Source: Podocnemis expansa
Taxonomy: Eukaryota; Chordata; Testudines; Podocnemididae
Direction: 5' to 3'
Assembly (NCBI GenBank): GCA_007922195.1
Contig: ML682067.1
Location: forward strand, 912,283 to 976,282
Length of the DNA: 64,000 nucleotides
A model generated the notes under the pieces. That model did not search any database, was not told the origin of the DNA, and saw only the letters and a list, made by a program, of their open reading frames with translations. Every line of letters starts with the position of its first letter. Position 1 is the stretch's first letter. Position numbers and translations under genes: made by a program. This document shows, in pieces, positions 20,841-32,703 of this stretch.

Positions 20841-22930
20841 AGACCACAGCACAGAGAAGTTTTGCTGGTAATGGAAGAGACATATACAGTTGTGGATATG
20901 TGGACACATGGATGCCCATCTGTGGATAAGGGTGGTGATTTTACATGCCATTAAGAATGTGTAGACCACACCTGCACTTTCCTTTCTCATCTCAAGTGCA
21001 AGGATGCAAATAACAGTTTTATAAGTCTTGCATTTATTGTTACACTTTAAAAAAAGTTACCCTAAAACAGATAAGTTGACAGGGTAAAAATGAAACCCTT
21101 TGTATTTAGGAAGTGTCAGCTACAGAGATATATATGTTGCAGCAAATAGGGGAAGAAGACTTTTATATTCTATTACTGTTCAGTTGCCATATATCTCCAT
21201 ATCTGTATTGGGAATATTACTGTCAATTAATCTTATAAGTTCCATTTATGAAGGGACTGTGAGATCAAATAGTGAACTAATCATTTATCACATTAAAATG
21301 TTTATAAAAAAACATGCAGAGTCACAGGATCACAGAAAAAATATCAGAATTTAGTAAACCTAACCCTAATTTTTCACTTGTATAGTGTGAAAACTTAGTA
21401 AATTCCTTCTAGTGCATACCTACTTGAGAGCTGGAACATACAACTTCCAGCTTGAGTAGACGTAATGGTGCTAATTCTAATTGAACTACTGTGCTACAAA
21501 CAGAAGCTTGGCCACTATGGTGGGAGTGTCTAGTGGCCAAAATTGTGTCCAGAGTCTCAGATGGGCTAGCTTTCCCTTGCTCTTGTACTACTCTCTAGCA
21601 CTCTAATTTGCATAGGTATGTCTACTCCAGCTAGAAAAGATACTTTCCAACTCTAGTGCATAGTCTCTCAGAGCAACAGGAATTATGCACCTGCACTGAA
21701 GAACACAGGCCCTGCTAGGCTGAATTTAACCTTGACATAAATTTAACAACTAATACTCTAAGTCTTTCCAAAGAGATACTTATAATGAAATGCTGACCAG
21801 ACCTTTACTGAATGCCACTGCCAATCTTCCAGACAAACAATGTAAAACATTCAATAAGAAATTAACTAGCTAAATAAGAGTTAAAAGATGGTATCTAAGT
21901 ATATGAAATTTATGGAAAGGGACTCACAAAACACTGAAGAAACAACAAACACTATTCAGGTAAATAAATGGAGCTTCCATTCCATATGACTTCCAGAGCT
22001 GCATGGTTCTTCTCTGCCAGCCTCAAAACAGATTCCTCATTCATTCATTCTCATTTCCAGTCTCTCTCTTTCCGGCAGGGTCAAAGAGAAACATCCCTCC
22101 CCTAAAGTGAAAGTGTGCCCAGAGGAAATCCATCTGCCTCTCCTATGATTTCCTTTTTCCTCACTACCCTGAGAACAGTCTCTTGTATTATTTCTGGTTC
22201 AACAAGGGTCAGGAGTAAACAAAGAAAAAGAGAATTGCTGAGATGAAAAATAAAAATCTTCTTGTCAAGGGGAAATTTGCAGATGAGGGGTTCCAGCAGG
22301 TACACTAACCAGTGAGAGCCCCAGAGACTTATTCAGATGAACAAAAAGCAGCAGCTGCTGCAGTGCACAGGAAGGTCTACAGATTACTGAGGTAGGTGAG
22401 TAGCTTGAAGATGCCTGTTAGAAGCAGTTACTAGTGTGATCTCTTATAAGACTTGAATCCCCCTGCTGCTCCTACTTGGTGGTTGGAATATGAGACCTTT
22501 GTTCTCTACCTCTTCTGCAGCTCCAGCTGTCCGTCTTCTCTTCTTGCTGAGGATATTTATTTCCATGCACACTATATACCTCTGCCAACTTCTCTCTGAA
22601 AGGAGCAAAGGATGTGATTACTACACTCTATGTAAGAAATCTGGCTAAAGAGGTATGTACAATGATTTCTTCATGCATGGCAATTTTTTTATTTGTCCTT
22701 TCCATAGTTTCTTTCCCATCATGTGCCATGTTTATGCTATACTGTTACAAATGACTGCTGCTGAGCATTGTGGTGGGTGTTACAAGGGTAACAGACCTGG
22801 CAAAAAGAATGAACAATAGATAGAGACATGCTGTAAGAATGGTTTTATCAAAGCTATTCCAGACTGTGATATGTCCTCCTTTTCTTCCTGATCACTTTAA
22901 AGCTATTTATTAATATGCTAGAGGGAATTT
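20841..22930. other. intergenic, no gene recognised
   Basis: No exon or named repeat. Short frames at 20735-20929, 21100-21354 and 22305-22102 have no motif. Confidence 0.5.
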
Positions 22931-23060
22931 TTGGAGGGGTAGCCCCATTAGTCTATTTCAGCAAAACAATCAAGGAGTCCTGTGGCACTTTTAAAGATTA
23001 ACAAATTTATTTATTGCATGAGCTTTCATGGGTGTAATCCCACTTCATCAGATTCATGAA
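22931..23060 (+). mobile_element. Penelope-like element end fragment
   Basis: It has ggggtagccccattagtct, cctgtggcacttttaaagat and gagctttcatgggtg with cccacttcatcagatt, collinear with the other copies. Confidence 0.78.
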
Positions 23061-23611
23061 ATGGAAACTGCAGTATGTTAAGTGTATATATATGCAGAAA
23101 AGAGTTAGTCATATGGTCAATTCAAACAGGTCCAGAGGGGGATTTTTGTTCTTTTTTCAAATAAAGATTAATGCTGATGATCATATCCTGATTTATCAAC
23201 ATTTTAAAAAACTAGAGATAAGCTCATTGATATTGCTTTTTGCAGACATACAGACACATACATACACCCTGTGCCAAATCCTAAAGCCCTTTCTTAGTCA
23301 AAACTCTCATTGACTTTCTGAGATAGAAGTCAGATGGGAGTCAGAACGAGTTGATTTACCACCTTCCAATCCAGGCAAAAGGTGACCTTTTTTGACCCGG
23401 CTATTTCCCACAAACACAGAGCGGTGTATATATCTAATAAAAACAAACCCTACCAAATCAAAATGCTACACTAAAAACACTATTTTCTCTTTGTGGAGAG
23501 GCTAAAGGAAGAACAAACACACCTGTGAGAGATGTTAGTCATGTTACTGAATGCAGATACTGGAAAACGTGCCTAAAAGGCAATTATATGTCAGAAGTAA
23601 GTCATTCTGAA

Positions 23612-23942
23612 AAATACAAAAGGGCCAGCTGTGTTAGTCTAGTTCAGTAAAACCAAACACAGAGTCCTGTGGCACTTAAAGACTAACAAATGTATTTACT
23701 GCATGAGTTTTCATGGGAGAAAATCCCACTTCATCAGACACTTTGAAGATGGGGGAACTTATAGAATGGGAGGATATTATTTTTATATTATATAAAAATT
23801 ATATATAGATTATTTCCTCCCATTCTGTAAATTCCCCCATCTTCAAAGCATCTGATGAAGTATGATTATCTCACAAGAATGCTCATGGATTAAATACATT
23901 TGTTAGTCTTTAAGTGCCACAGGACTCCTTGTTTGTATTCTG
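23612..23942. mobile_element. Penelope-like element hairpin (inverted arms)
   Basis: The left arm 23612-23770 runs from cagctgtgttagtctagttc to gaagatgggggaacttatag. The right arm 23812-23942 is its inverse, from cctcccattctgtaaattcc to ccacaggactccttgtttg. A spacer of about 40 bp rich in tataa lies between. The RNA would fold into a long hairpin. Confidence 0.82.
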
Positions 23943-24071
23943 AAAGATGTTATGTTACTTTATCAACAAAGGTATTCACTTCTTCAGTGGCAGGGAAATT
24001 TCCCCCCAGCCACTGGATGCTTTCAAACACTGGGTGCTACCCAGACTGACAGACTTCACGAAATTTGTAGG

Positions 24072-24388
24072 CAGTGCCGGATTTAGACACAAACCAAGTA
24101 AGCCATGGGTTAAGGCCTCACGTTATGAGCATCCTCTAAATATGTCAGAGATAACAAAGTAGGTATTTAATAATGCAAATAAGGCTTTTAGCAAGATGTA
24201 TGTTTTACTAGGTTTTTTTGGTTGCTTCTTTACCTATGTAGATATGCAAATATAAGGGTTATCATTTATGTTTTCATTACCCTTTCTGTTATAATGTAGC
24301 ACTCTTTTTTTCTCTTTATTTTTTTATGGTATGGAGCCTCTGAATCATGACATAGTTTAGGGACTCAGCATGTCTTAATCCAGTCTTG
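24072..24388. mobile_element. hAT-type MITE (CAGTGCCGGATTTAGAC)
   Basis: The left end CAGTGCCGGATTTAGACAC pairs with the inverted right end gtcttaatccagtcttg. The flanks tttgtagg and ggggtagg share their last five bases. A related start is at 56355. Confidence 0.65.
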
Positions 24389-25435
24389 GGGGTAGGGCAT
24401 ATACTTTGTCCCTAAGTAATTCATTTGGCTACTTGTCTCAGCAATGAGAATTACAGTAAGGTTGTAGAGACTGTAGTATCCTTGGATTGTCTATGTTTTA
24501 TTAACTTACATTGCTATCAGAATGTCCATTTTGTTTTTATATAACAGGATACATTTTAAAGATACAATGTTCTCACATTACTTTAAAATTAGTGTGAGAA
24601 TTCTGCAAGGGAAAGGATTCCTTCTTGCTTACTCCACACAAACACAGATGTATCAGTCGGAGGAAAGGCAATGCTATTAATGTCAATGGTGCAATTACAG
24701 TGATAGATATGTGCATATGTTGAAAATGTAGCTACAAAAAACTAGCTTCAGGAAACACATACCTCACTCTAACTTAGAATTAAGGTTGCTTAATTTTTAG
24801 GCTATATGGCTTCAAAACACTGAATGTGTTGAAAAGGAAGTACACACTAACTGAATCTTTTGTATTAAAAGTACTAGGTGAGTGAAGGCACCATTCACAT
24901 TCCTCTTTCAATACAATATTTTGATATAAAAGAACTTAACAGCACACATCTATGTGTCGTGTGAAGAGAGGGAATTAAGATTGTCCAAAGGGAATTTCTT
25001 TATTGGGTTTTGCTGCCATAACTCTAGAGCCATGGTTTTTGTATTCACAGCAAGCCTCTAAATGTCATCCTCACTTATAAAGGAAAAATATTTTGATATG
25101 TATCACTATTTTAAATGCTATTGAATTATTATCAGCAGAAAAATATTTTTAAATAGTTCATTTAGTCTGGAGGGGGCATGAAGAAACATTGTCAATATCA
25201 CTTTTCACAGAAGATTTAGCACTGTGTTGCCATGTGTATTTTCACGCTGCCGCAGGTGGCAGGTGCTGCCATAAGAGCTGGAGGGTTGGAGAGTATCAGC
25301 TGCTTGCTGGACACCAGCTCTGAATGCAGCAGCAGCGGGGGTGGAGGGGTGGGGAGGAAAGAGCCAAAGCAAATTTTGGGGTGGTGATAGCCTTCTCTAG
25401 CCCCCTGCCTCTGAATCTGATTGTTAAATTATATA
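24389..25435. other. intergenic, no gene recognised
   Basis: AT-rich DNA without a recognisable feature. Confidence 0.5.
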
Positions 25436-25803
25436 CAGCTAGTCCTCACTTAGTGACCTACTCGTTTAGTGACCCCTCAGAGTTATGACCGGCTCTCTGA
25501 TGAGTTGGTATTATGGCGATGTACAAGAACTCGCATCAACTCTCTCAGATTACCTATATTTACAGTACACTATGCAAACTAAGTTCAGTACATTAGAGCT
25601 TAAAACATTTAAAATATATATTAAAAATGTTATAAATGATGCAAAGGTGGCATTAAAACTATCTACCGATGGTTGAAAAACCCACTACCAGTAAAGTACA
25701 TTATGCCTGAAATACCGGTAAGGGCTGCTCCTCGTTTAGTGACCAATTTGTTTATCAACCAGGTTTCAGGAACGGAACCCGGTCACTAAGTGAGGACTAC
25801 CTG
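25436..25803. mobile_element. Tigger-like (TcMar) non-autonomous transposon
   Basis: The left end CAGCTAGTCCTCACTTAGTG and the inverted right end (CAGGTAGTCCTCACTTAGTG when read inward) differ by one base over at least 20 bp and are flanked by TA (25434-25435 and 25804-25805). The CAG terminus plus TA duplication is typical of Tigger-type mariner elements. The 368-bp interior has no transposase and includes a second internal copy of ctcgtttagtgacc. Confidence 0.88.
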
Positions 25804-26273
25804 TATACATATACATATATATAATATATGTTTTGCTGATCTCAGCATTCTGACTGATCTGTAGTTTAATGAAGCTCTTCAGCTGCCAAGCAGTCGAGTC
25901 TTCTGATGTTGTCTCAGTCCTACCTTTTTAGTCTCAAAACCTCAAACCTGTGTGCATGATACTACAATCCCCGGAGACTGATTTCCTTACAGGCATGATA
26001 ATACAAATACATATTTTGTTTAGGAACAATGGTCCCTGCATTATTCATTTACAATGCTTTTTGAAGTAAATACACTACATGGTGCCAAAAGTACATGTAA
26101 TATTCTAAACCACTAGCTTTCAATGATATATTTTATAGCAGTTGCACACTTGCACTCCCCAAGTAATAGCCTCAGGGATTCATGACCTCCACTTTTAGAA
26201 TTCCTGTTCAAGTCTCCCCCTCCACCCTCTCTCTTTCTCTTTTCCTTTTCCCCAAATGCATGTTCATTTATAG

Positions 26274-26803
26274 CAGGGTCTGCAACCTTTGCTGGCCCCA
26301 GTGACAGCCCTGTCCACTGCAACCTCAGGAGGCGCTGGGGTGGGGCCAAAAGGGGGGCAGGGCCAGACCTCCGTTTCAGGGCCTGGGCAGGCTCCTGCCC
26401 TCGCCAGTGGGCAGTCTCCGAGTCCCGGCCGGGGCCACCTGTCTCTTTGCGGCCTCCAGGTCCAGCTGGAGCCTCCTCTCTCCCCTGCCAGAGAGTGGCC
26501 TCTGGGTCCTAGCTGGGATGATTTCTCTCCCCTGCCGGCAGGCAGCCTCCGGCTCAGCGGTTGGAGCTGGAAGCAGTGGCGAGCCAACCTGACCCACCCC
26601 CTTACAGCCCTGCCCAGCAAAGGGCTGGGAGCCACGTGCCATGGCTTCTGCTGGTCTGGTGCCACGGCATGCAGCTCATTCCACCCAGCCAATGCAGCAC
26701 TGGGGGAGCGGGGCCAGCGGAGAAGCCTGAGCAGTGCCACGTGCTGCTCAGGTTTGGCTCCCGTGCCATTTTTTGCACAGGAGGCAGGGGTTGCTGACCT
26801 CTG
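26274..26803. mobile_element. hAT-type element, GC-rich interior
   Basis: The ends are CAGGGTCTGCAACCTTTG and GGGGTTGCTGACCTCTG. The flanks ATTTATAG and ATTTACAG match at 7 of 8. The GC-rich interior yields open frames of up to 198 codons in several frames on both strands. None has transposase motifs, and I regard them as compositional. Confidence 0.85.
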
Positions 26804-26811
26804 ATTTACAG

Positions 26812-27264
26812 TATTATTTAGTAATTCTTCAACTAGGATTTTTATTTCTAACAAAACCATTCTTCTTCTTGATCAAGCAAAAAAAGCCTGTGTTTTGAAG
26901 ATGACATTTAACTTCTATAACTCAGTTTTGAAAAACTACAGAAAACAGAAATGTCAAGGTTCACATATCTGCAGTGGCTTAGTGGCTCTTGAATACATTG
27001 GGTAAGTAAAATGTCAGTGATACTTAAAGTCATTTTCTATAGTTTTTACATTAAAGCTTACAGTTTAACAGTATGCAATGTTAAAAAGGAAACAGATAAG
27101 CCAGGAATGACCAGTGAAGAAGCAATAATGTAATCTTTGATAGGCAAATACTATGCATGACTTAAAGTTTCAACATTTGAACAAAAGGCCATTATGCATA
27201 TAAAAAATGTTCCAAGACAAATACTTTAATAGGTCCTGTTGCTAGGAGTCGTTTCTTACATAAG
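26812..27264. other. intergenic, no gene recognised
   Basis: Nothing recognisable. Confidence 0.5.
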
Positions 27265-27433
27265 AAGAGCAAAAGAAGCAAGAAGTCCTATGGCACTTAA
27301 AGACTAACAGATTTATCTATCACAGGAGCCTCTGTGGGAGAAAATCCCACTTCATTAGCTGCTTTGACGATGGGGGAACTTACAGAATGGGAGGAAAATA
27401 AATGCAGGGGAGTGTAAGTCATGAGAACAGGTA

Positions 27434-27994
27434 TGTCCCAAAAAGGGAGGTTCATTTGTGGATTCACTAGACACAGACAAAGACCATTTAAAAGAAGGTT
27501 GATATTTATTAAATGCCAGGGTAGTATACTGAATAAGTCACCCTAAGCAAAGCAAAGCAAAATATAAAGTGGCGAGAGCTTACGTCCCTTCAGCAACTGG
27601 AGATTCCTAGATGGCTGTGGACGACCCTGAGGAGGTTTCCGAGGCACCTTTCTCATAAGGCCCATTCAGTGAGGTCTGGCAATCATAGGGGCTATGTTAA
27701 CATATAGAACAATTCAGAGGGGGCAGGGGGACCAGACTCGCCCTCCCTAAACAGCCTTGGACCAAACAAACTGGTACTGAAGGGCACAAAAATGCAAAAG
27801 CACAAACTAACATATAATAAGCAAAAACAGGCCTAAACACTTGTTAAAACAAAACATAGGCAGACCCTTGTACAATCTTTCTGGGCAGACAGCCCAGAAA
27901 ACAGTTCATGGGAAGGTCATTCCCATGGGAAAGGCTGTGAGCATCACTACACTGTCCATTACAAACATCTTCCACAAGGTTCCCTATAACAACA
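27434..27994 (-). mobile_element. solo LTR of an endogenous retrovirus-like element (561 bp)
   Basis: On the minus strand it starts TGTTGTTATAGGG and ends TTTTTGGGACA, with a polyadenylation signal AATAAA at 27510-27505. The flanks GGTA and GGTC are a 4-bp duplication with one change. Removing it rejoins ..gagaaca|ggtcatactg.., which matches the undisturbed Penelope copy at 12965-12985, so the borders are well supported. No internal region remains. Confidence 0.85.
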
Positions 27995-28125
27995 GGTCAT
28001 ACTGTAACAGCAAATCAGAGCAATTGTTAAGATTCAAACATTGGGAAACAGCACATAGAGAAAGGTGAAGTCAAATCACCTGTTGTAATGGGAATAGAAT
28101 CCATAGTCATGATTTAATCTTGCTT

Positions 28126-28631
28126 TCATACAATAAATCTGCATATGAATTCTTGTTCAGCTGTTTCTCTCTGAAGTCTTGATGTCCCATTGACTTGCTT
28201 GAGCATAGCTGTTAACAAATCATCCACAGAGTGATTAGACAGATGGAAGTACTCAGCAATTGGCTTTTGAATATTGTGATGTCTGATGTCAGTTTTGTCC
28301 CCATGTATTCGTTTGTGCAGCGATTGTCCCGTTTGTTCAATGTGTAAGGTGTGGGGGCATTTTTGGCACAGGTTGGCATAAATCACATTGGTGGATGAGC
28401 AGCTGAATGAGCCCTTGATGGAGTAGCTGGCTTGATTAGGTACTATCATGGCATCTTTTGTGCAGATATGTGGGCAAAGCTGGCAACATGGTTTGTTGCA
28501 GGGGTATGTGCCTGTTTTAATTGTTCTGTTGTTAGGTCTGTAGTTGCTGGTATCCGTTTAAGGTTAGGTGCCTGTCTGTAGGCAAGAAGAGGTCTGTCTC
28601 CGAAGGCTTGAGAGAGTCCAGGATCATACAT
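28126..28631 (-). pseudogene. Penelope-like GIY-YIG endonuclease region, frameshifted
   Basis: Two overlapping minus-strand frames together encode the C-terminal part of a Penelope-like polyprotein, which in intact elements joins a reverse transcriptase to a GIY-YIG endonuclease. The first (28631-28446) carries LKRIPATTDLTTEQLKQA and NHVASFAHI. The second (28449-28126) carries SCSSTNVIYANLCQKC, IEQTGQSLHKRIHGDKTDI and PIAEYFHLSNHSVDDL. A frameshift near 28450 separates them. The GIY-YIG active-site triplet usually reads YIG or YVG before ETG; here it is HIE before QTG, so the nuclease would be dead even if joined. The reverse transcriptase part is absent, consistent with 5' truncation. A second, internally deleted copy is at 62555-62870. 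Confidence 0.85.
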
Positions 28632-28712
28632 TTGTCAGTCTTTAAGTGCTACATAACTCCTTGCTTGTTTTGCTGAACTAGACTAACACAGCTGCCCCTT
28701 TTGAACTTGACA

Positions 28713-30051
28713 AGAACAATAATTCTTTTTCCTCCCTGCCTCAGTTAGTCTGCAGTGGGAATCCTGTGTCCAGTTTGGGGCACCGAACTCTTAAAAAGCA
28801 CAGATGAATTGTAGGGTGGGTTTTATTTTATTTTATTTTACTTTGCTTTATTTTAAAGAACATCAAAAATGATTAAGGGATTCAGAAAAGATGTATGCAA
28901 AAAGGTGAATACAACTGAGCATGCTCCATCTACAGGACCACTGCTAAGAGGAGGCATATCTGTTTATAACTGGGTTTCCCAAATGTTTTTTGAGAGGAGC
29001 CTGTAACTTAGAAACTTCTTATCCCCTTAATGGCTTTTGCAGTACTTTGAATAAAAATTTTCAAATCACAGGGTCAAATTAAGGAATTTGTTGCTGGGAG
29101 GTTGGAAGTAAGAAGCCTAAATCCGTAGTTCCAAGTGAATATTCACCTCATTGCAAAACAACTCGAACTGTCATGGTGTTTCTCCTCTCTCCTCCTGCTC
29201 TGAAAGTTTTTTTAATCATTATTTTGCAAGTATCTTTAAGATCAGTTGGACTTGTCAGTAGCAACAGACACCAAAATAAACTTCACAGAAAGGAGATGTG
29301 GTGGCAAGGGGAAAGAAGTTGTGGTTACAAATGTAGTAGCTCTTATTTTAGGGGTGACAAACTAGAGCTTTTGCAAGGTTATCATCATGTTCCCCACTTA
29401 ATTCTACCTTCAGCTTGACAAAAACTGAGCTCCATGTATCCCTACATCCGCTACACAAAGTCTTCAAGAGCTACTCTAGAGGACAAGGGATACAAGGTTG
29501 CCATGAAATTCTCAAGACATCCCAACAGTTAACCGTGTGTTGAAAGGAAGCTGGGCCTCTTAAAGGCACAATTTCCAATAAGACACTGTCTTCAAACCAC
29601 CCCATGAGGTCGTACCTGAGATTTATCTGCGCAGAATTGGAAATATAGTCTAGTAAATGTGGGCTGACTTTTTAATGGCAATGTACATTTTTGTCTTCAG
29701 TTAGGTATTAGGCTTCTGATTATTTGTAAAACTGAAAAATTCCCATTAAAACTTTTTAAATAGTTTAATTCTAAAATGTCCCAGCGTGGAGGAGACTCCA
29801 CATGACTTCCCAAGTTGTTCTGACCCAGAGTTTGGAAAACAGTAGTCTACAGCTAGATAAAATGCTCTATACAAAAAAAGAGAGGTTCTTGCATTCAAAT
29901 GCAAGTAAAAGCAGTCCTGAAACTGGTCTAATTTCTACTATGGGCCAGGAGGCCGCAACCAGGATTTTGATCTCCCAGCCTAAAGAAGGCAAAACACTAT
30001 CTTTGCCCTCCCTTCCTTCATTGTTCTTTTAGCTAGAATATAATTCCACCT
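28713..30051. other. intergenic, no gene recognised
   Basis: It holds a (TTTTA)n tract at about 28809-28845. Frames at 29173-29418 and 29802-30032 lack motifs. Nothing else could be named. Confidence 0.5.
28809..28845. repeat. (TTTTA)n pentanucleotide tract
   Basis: Imperfect tandem TTTTA units. Confidence 0.85.
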
Positions 30052-30334
30052 GGCTATGTCTACACTTTACTGAATTCAAATTAGTCAAATCGACCTAATA
30101 ATTATCAATTTGCATTCAATCAATTTGAATTGACACAGCCACACTAAAAAAGCCAATTTGAATTGGCATGTCCATGGACTGCATTTGCCAATTCGAATGG
30201 GGGGGGGGGGCACCATGGGAAGTGTGGCAAGCTGGCTGCTGAAAAGGGCCACTGCCACAGCCAATCATATAAAAGCGGGAAGTTGCCTCAGCCCCCTGCC
30301 CATTGCGGCTGGCAAGAGGCAGAGAGAGCAGGTC

Positions 30335-31560
30335 ATGGACCAAGCCCAGCTCCTGCAGCTTGCCGCTGAGGTGCCCAGCACCCACATAGTATTGACGAGT
30401 GCTCTGGTTGCCTCGAGCACGGTCTTACTGGACCCTGGCAGCACAGAGGCAGGCACCAGCACCGCCACCACGCTGGCCCTGCCTGCTGCTGCAGCCACCC
30501 TGCTGCCTTCCATGCCCCTTTGCTTTTGGGTATGGGACACCCACAGTGACTGGTGGCACTGCGTCATTCTGAGCACTTGAGATGACAAGCAATGGAAGCA
30601 GAACTTCCATATGAAGAGGCAGACGTTCCTGGAAGTGGTCCACAAGCTCATCCCACAGCTGCAGAGAATGGACACCTGTCTTAGACACGCCATGCCCGTG
30701 GACAAGCGAGTGGACATCACCCTGTGGAAAATGGCCACCCTGGACACCTACAGGTCAGTGGCGCACCAGTTTGGGGTTGGGAAGGCCACTGTGGGGACTG
30801 TTCTCCTGCAGGTCAGCAGGCCAATTAATGAGGCCCGGCTACCCTGCCTGGTCACTCCTAGGATGGACTCTGTGCCCTCGGATTCCCCAACTGCATGGGC
30901 ATCCTTGATGTCATTCATATCCCCATCTGAGCCCCACTGCACTGAAGTGTGGCGTACCAGAACCACAAGGGGTACTTCTTCATGCTCCTGCAGGCCCTGG
31001 TTGATCACTGGGGCATCTTCACAAATGCCTACATCAGCTGGTCAGGGAGGGTGCATGATGCCCATGTGCTGTGGCCCTTGTCCCTGTACAGGCAAATGCA
31101 GTGGGCACCTTCCTCCCGCAACATGACATGCCTGTCCGGGGTCATCCAAGTGCCCCTCCTTCTTGTGGGGGATGCCACCTATCTTCTCTTGCCATGGCTT
31201 ATGAAGCCATACACAGGCCACCTCAATCCAGGCAAGGAGGTTTTTAACGGGAAACTGAACAGCTATCGCCAGGAAGTGGAGCGTGCATTTGGGAGGCTGA
31301 AAGCCAGATGGCAGTGTCTTCTAATGTGCCTCCACCTTGCAGAGGAGACCATCCCAGAGGTCATCTGCACCTGTGTCACCCTGCATAACTTCTGTGAACT
31401 GTGGGATGATGGAGTCCCAACCCTCTGGGAGGTTGAGACCGAACAACTCACTGAATATTTCCATCAGCCATCAGCCAGGCAGCAGCCAGAGTGGGTGCAG
31501 CAAAGAGCGCACATCTTCTGTGAGGCACTCAAGGATATGTTCCTTGCAGAGGAGCCCTGA
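30335..31560 (+). pseudogene. PIF/Harbinger transposase (DDE_4 nuclease, HARBI1-like), degraded
   Basis: In Harbinger elements this protein cuts and joins DNA at the ends and needs the Myb-like partner for entry to the nucleus and for binding. The N-terminal part reads DDKQWKQNF, then VDKRVDITLWKMATL and TYRSVAHQFGVGKATV, the usual helix-turn-helix-like region. The catalytic part, in another frame, has GFPNCMGILDVIHIPI (first Asp), SWSGRVHDAHVL (second Asp), LLVGDATYLLLPWLMKPYTG and VERAFGRLKARWQ (Glu), so all three acidic residues remain. It is broken by a TGA after VILST near 30580, a frameshift near 30860 and two TGA codons between IPI and AYQNHKGYF. Normal stop TGA at 31558; AATAAA at 31656. 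The start at 30335 is a guess based on the first in-frame ATG. Confidence 0.93.
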
Positions 31561-32703
31561 GGACCCAGGACTGGCACTAGATGCCCTCACCAGCCCCACC
31601 CCACATAGGCCTCCCCCACACACCTGCACCACTCTAACCCCCTCATCCCCAAATCAATAAAGACATGTACATAAAAGATTTTTAACGTGTTTTATTTAAA
31701 TGGGAAGGGGGGAGGTTTGAGGGCAGGGAGAGGCTTTGAGAACTGGAAGAAGGTGGTCTTGGGGGAGAACAGGGAGAAAGGGGGCCTTAGGGCACAAGTG
31801 TGGATACGGGTCATTTTGAAGGTCAGGATGGCGGGGGCAGTCCTAGTCCTGTGGGGGGGGGGGTTTCCTTCAGCCTTCCCCATGGCCACCCCGGGTGTGG
31901 GGATGTGGGTGACGAGGGACATGGGGGTCTCTGGGTGGGGCTTCCTGAGCAGCAGGGGGAATAAAATGTTCCATCGGCCAACTCAGGCTGGCTGCCATAC
32001 TCTGGAGGGCTGCCCTGATGGTCACCAGCACCTGGCTCTGCTGCTTGTGGGCGATGGTATGGCGCTCCTCAAGGTCAACAGCCCATTGCAGCAGCTAGGG
32101 GGCAGATCTCTGGTGGGCTGACACCTGCCCCCGCCATGCTCACACACCCTCCTTGGCCCCCTGTCCCACACGGATAAGTTCGAGAAAGAGGTCATCCCAG
32201 GTCCAGCGTGTCCTTCTGTGCCTGGTGGCGGCTGGTGGGCTTGTTGAGGCAGGGCATTGGCAGTCTTGACGAGCTGTTGGGGCAGAACAGAGAGACCACC
32301 ATTAGTCCCAGCAGCTGCCTAGCTAGTGCTGTGTGGGGGTTGACAGAAGCAAGCAACCGTGTCCTGGCTGTCCCCATGCCTCCCAATCCATGTCCTGCAG
32401 GACAGGGCCCCTAAAGTACACCTCGCTGTGTTGTGCTGCCTGGTTCAGGCATGGTCCCCACTGTGGTGAGCAACACTCAGACCCTTGCTGCGCTCAGACC
32501 CTGGCCCGAGGCCATGTGCCAGCAGCCTGGGCTGCATGCTGTCTGCCCTTGGTGCTACCACTTCTGGCTCCTCCGTTCCCCCTGCTAACATACCCCCGCC
32601 CTGCTCAACAGAGCTTCTCCCACGCCACGTGGTCCCTGGGGCTGTACCCCATGGAAAAGCCTCTGTGCCCCCCCGTGTCCAGGACCCTGCCTGTCCATGG
32701 GCT

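Larger units (their letters stand above)
27265..28712 (-). mobile_element. Penelope-like element, partial, inverted ends, split by a solo LTR
   Basis: Read on the minus strand: an end-repeat fragment (28712-28620: ttagtctagttcagcaaaac, cacttaaagactgacaaatg), then coding sequence (28631-28126), then 3' sequence, then an end repeat in the opposite orientation (27265-27433, resuming at 27995). The end repeats are therefore inverted about the coding part. The LTR at 27434-27994 interrupts the second end repeat. Confidence 0.82.

Noticed and set aside
25800..25835. (TA)n-rich tract as a regulatory element
   Set aside because: Simple short AT repeat beside the Tigger-like element; no gene nearby to regulate.
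26264..26860. Open frames of 198 and 171 codons on opposite strands
   Set aside because: They lie within, and run past, a hAT element with a defined target duplication, are Ala/Gly/Pro-rich and show no hAT transposase motif.
30116..31008. Minus-strand frames up to 160 codons
   Set aside because: Shadows of the Harbinger transposase on the + strand, which carries the family motifs.
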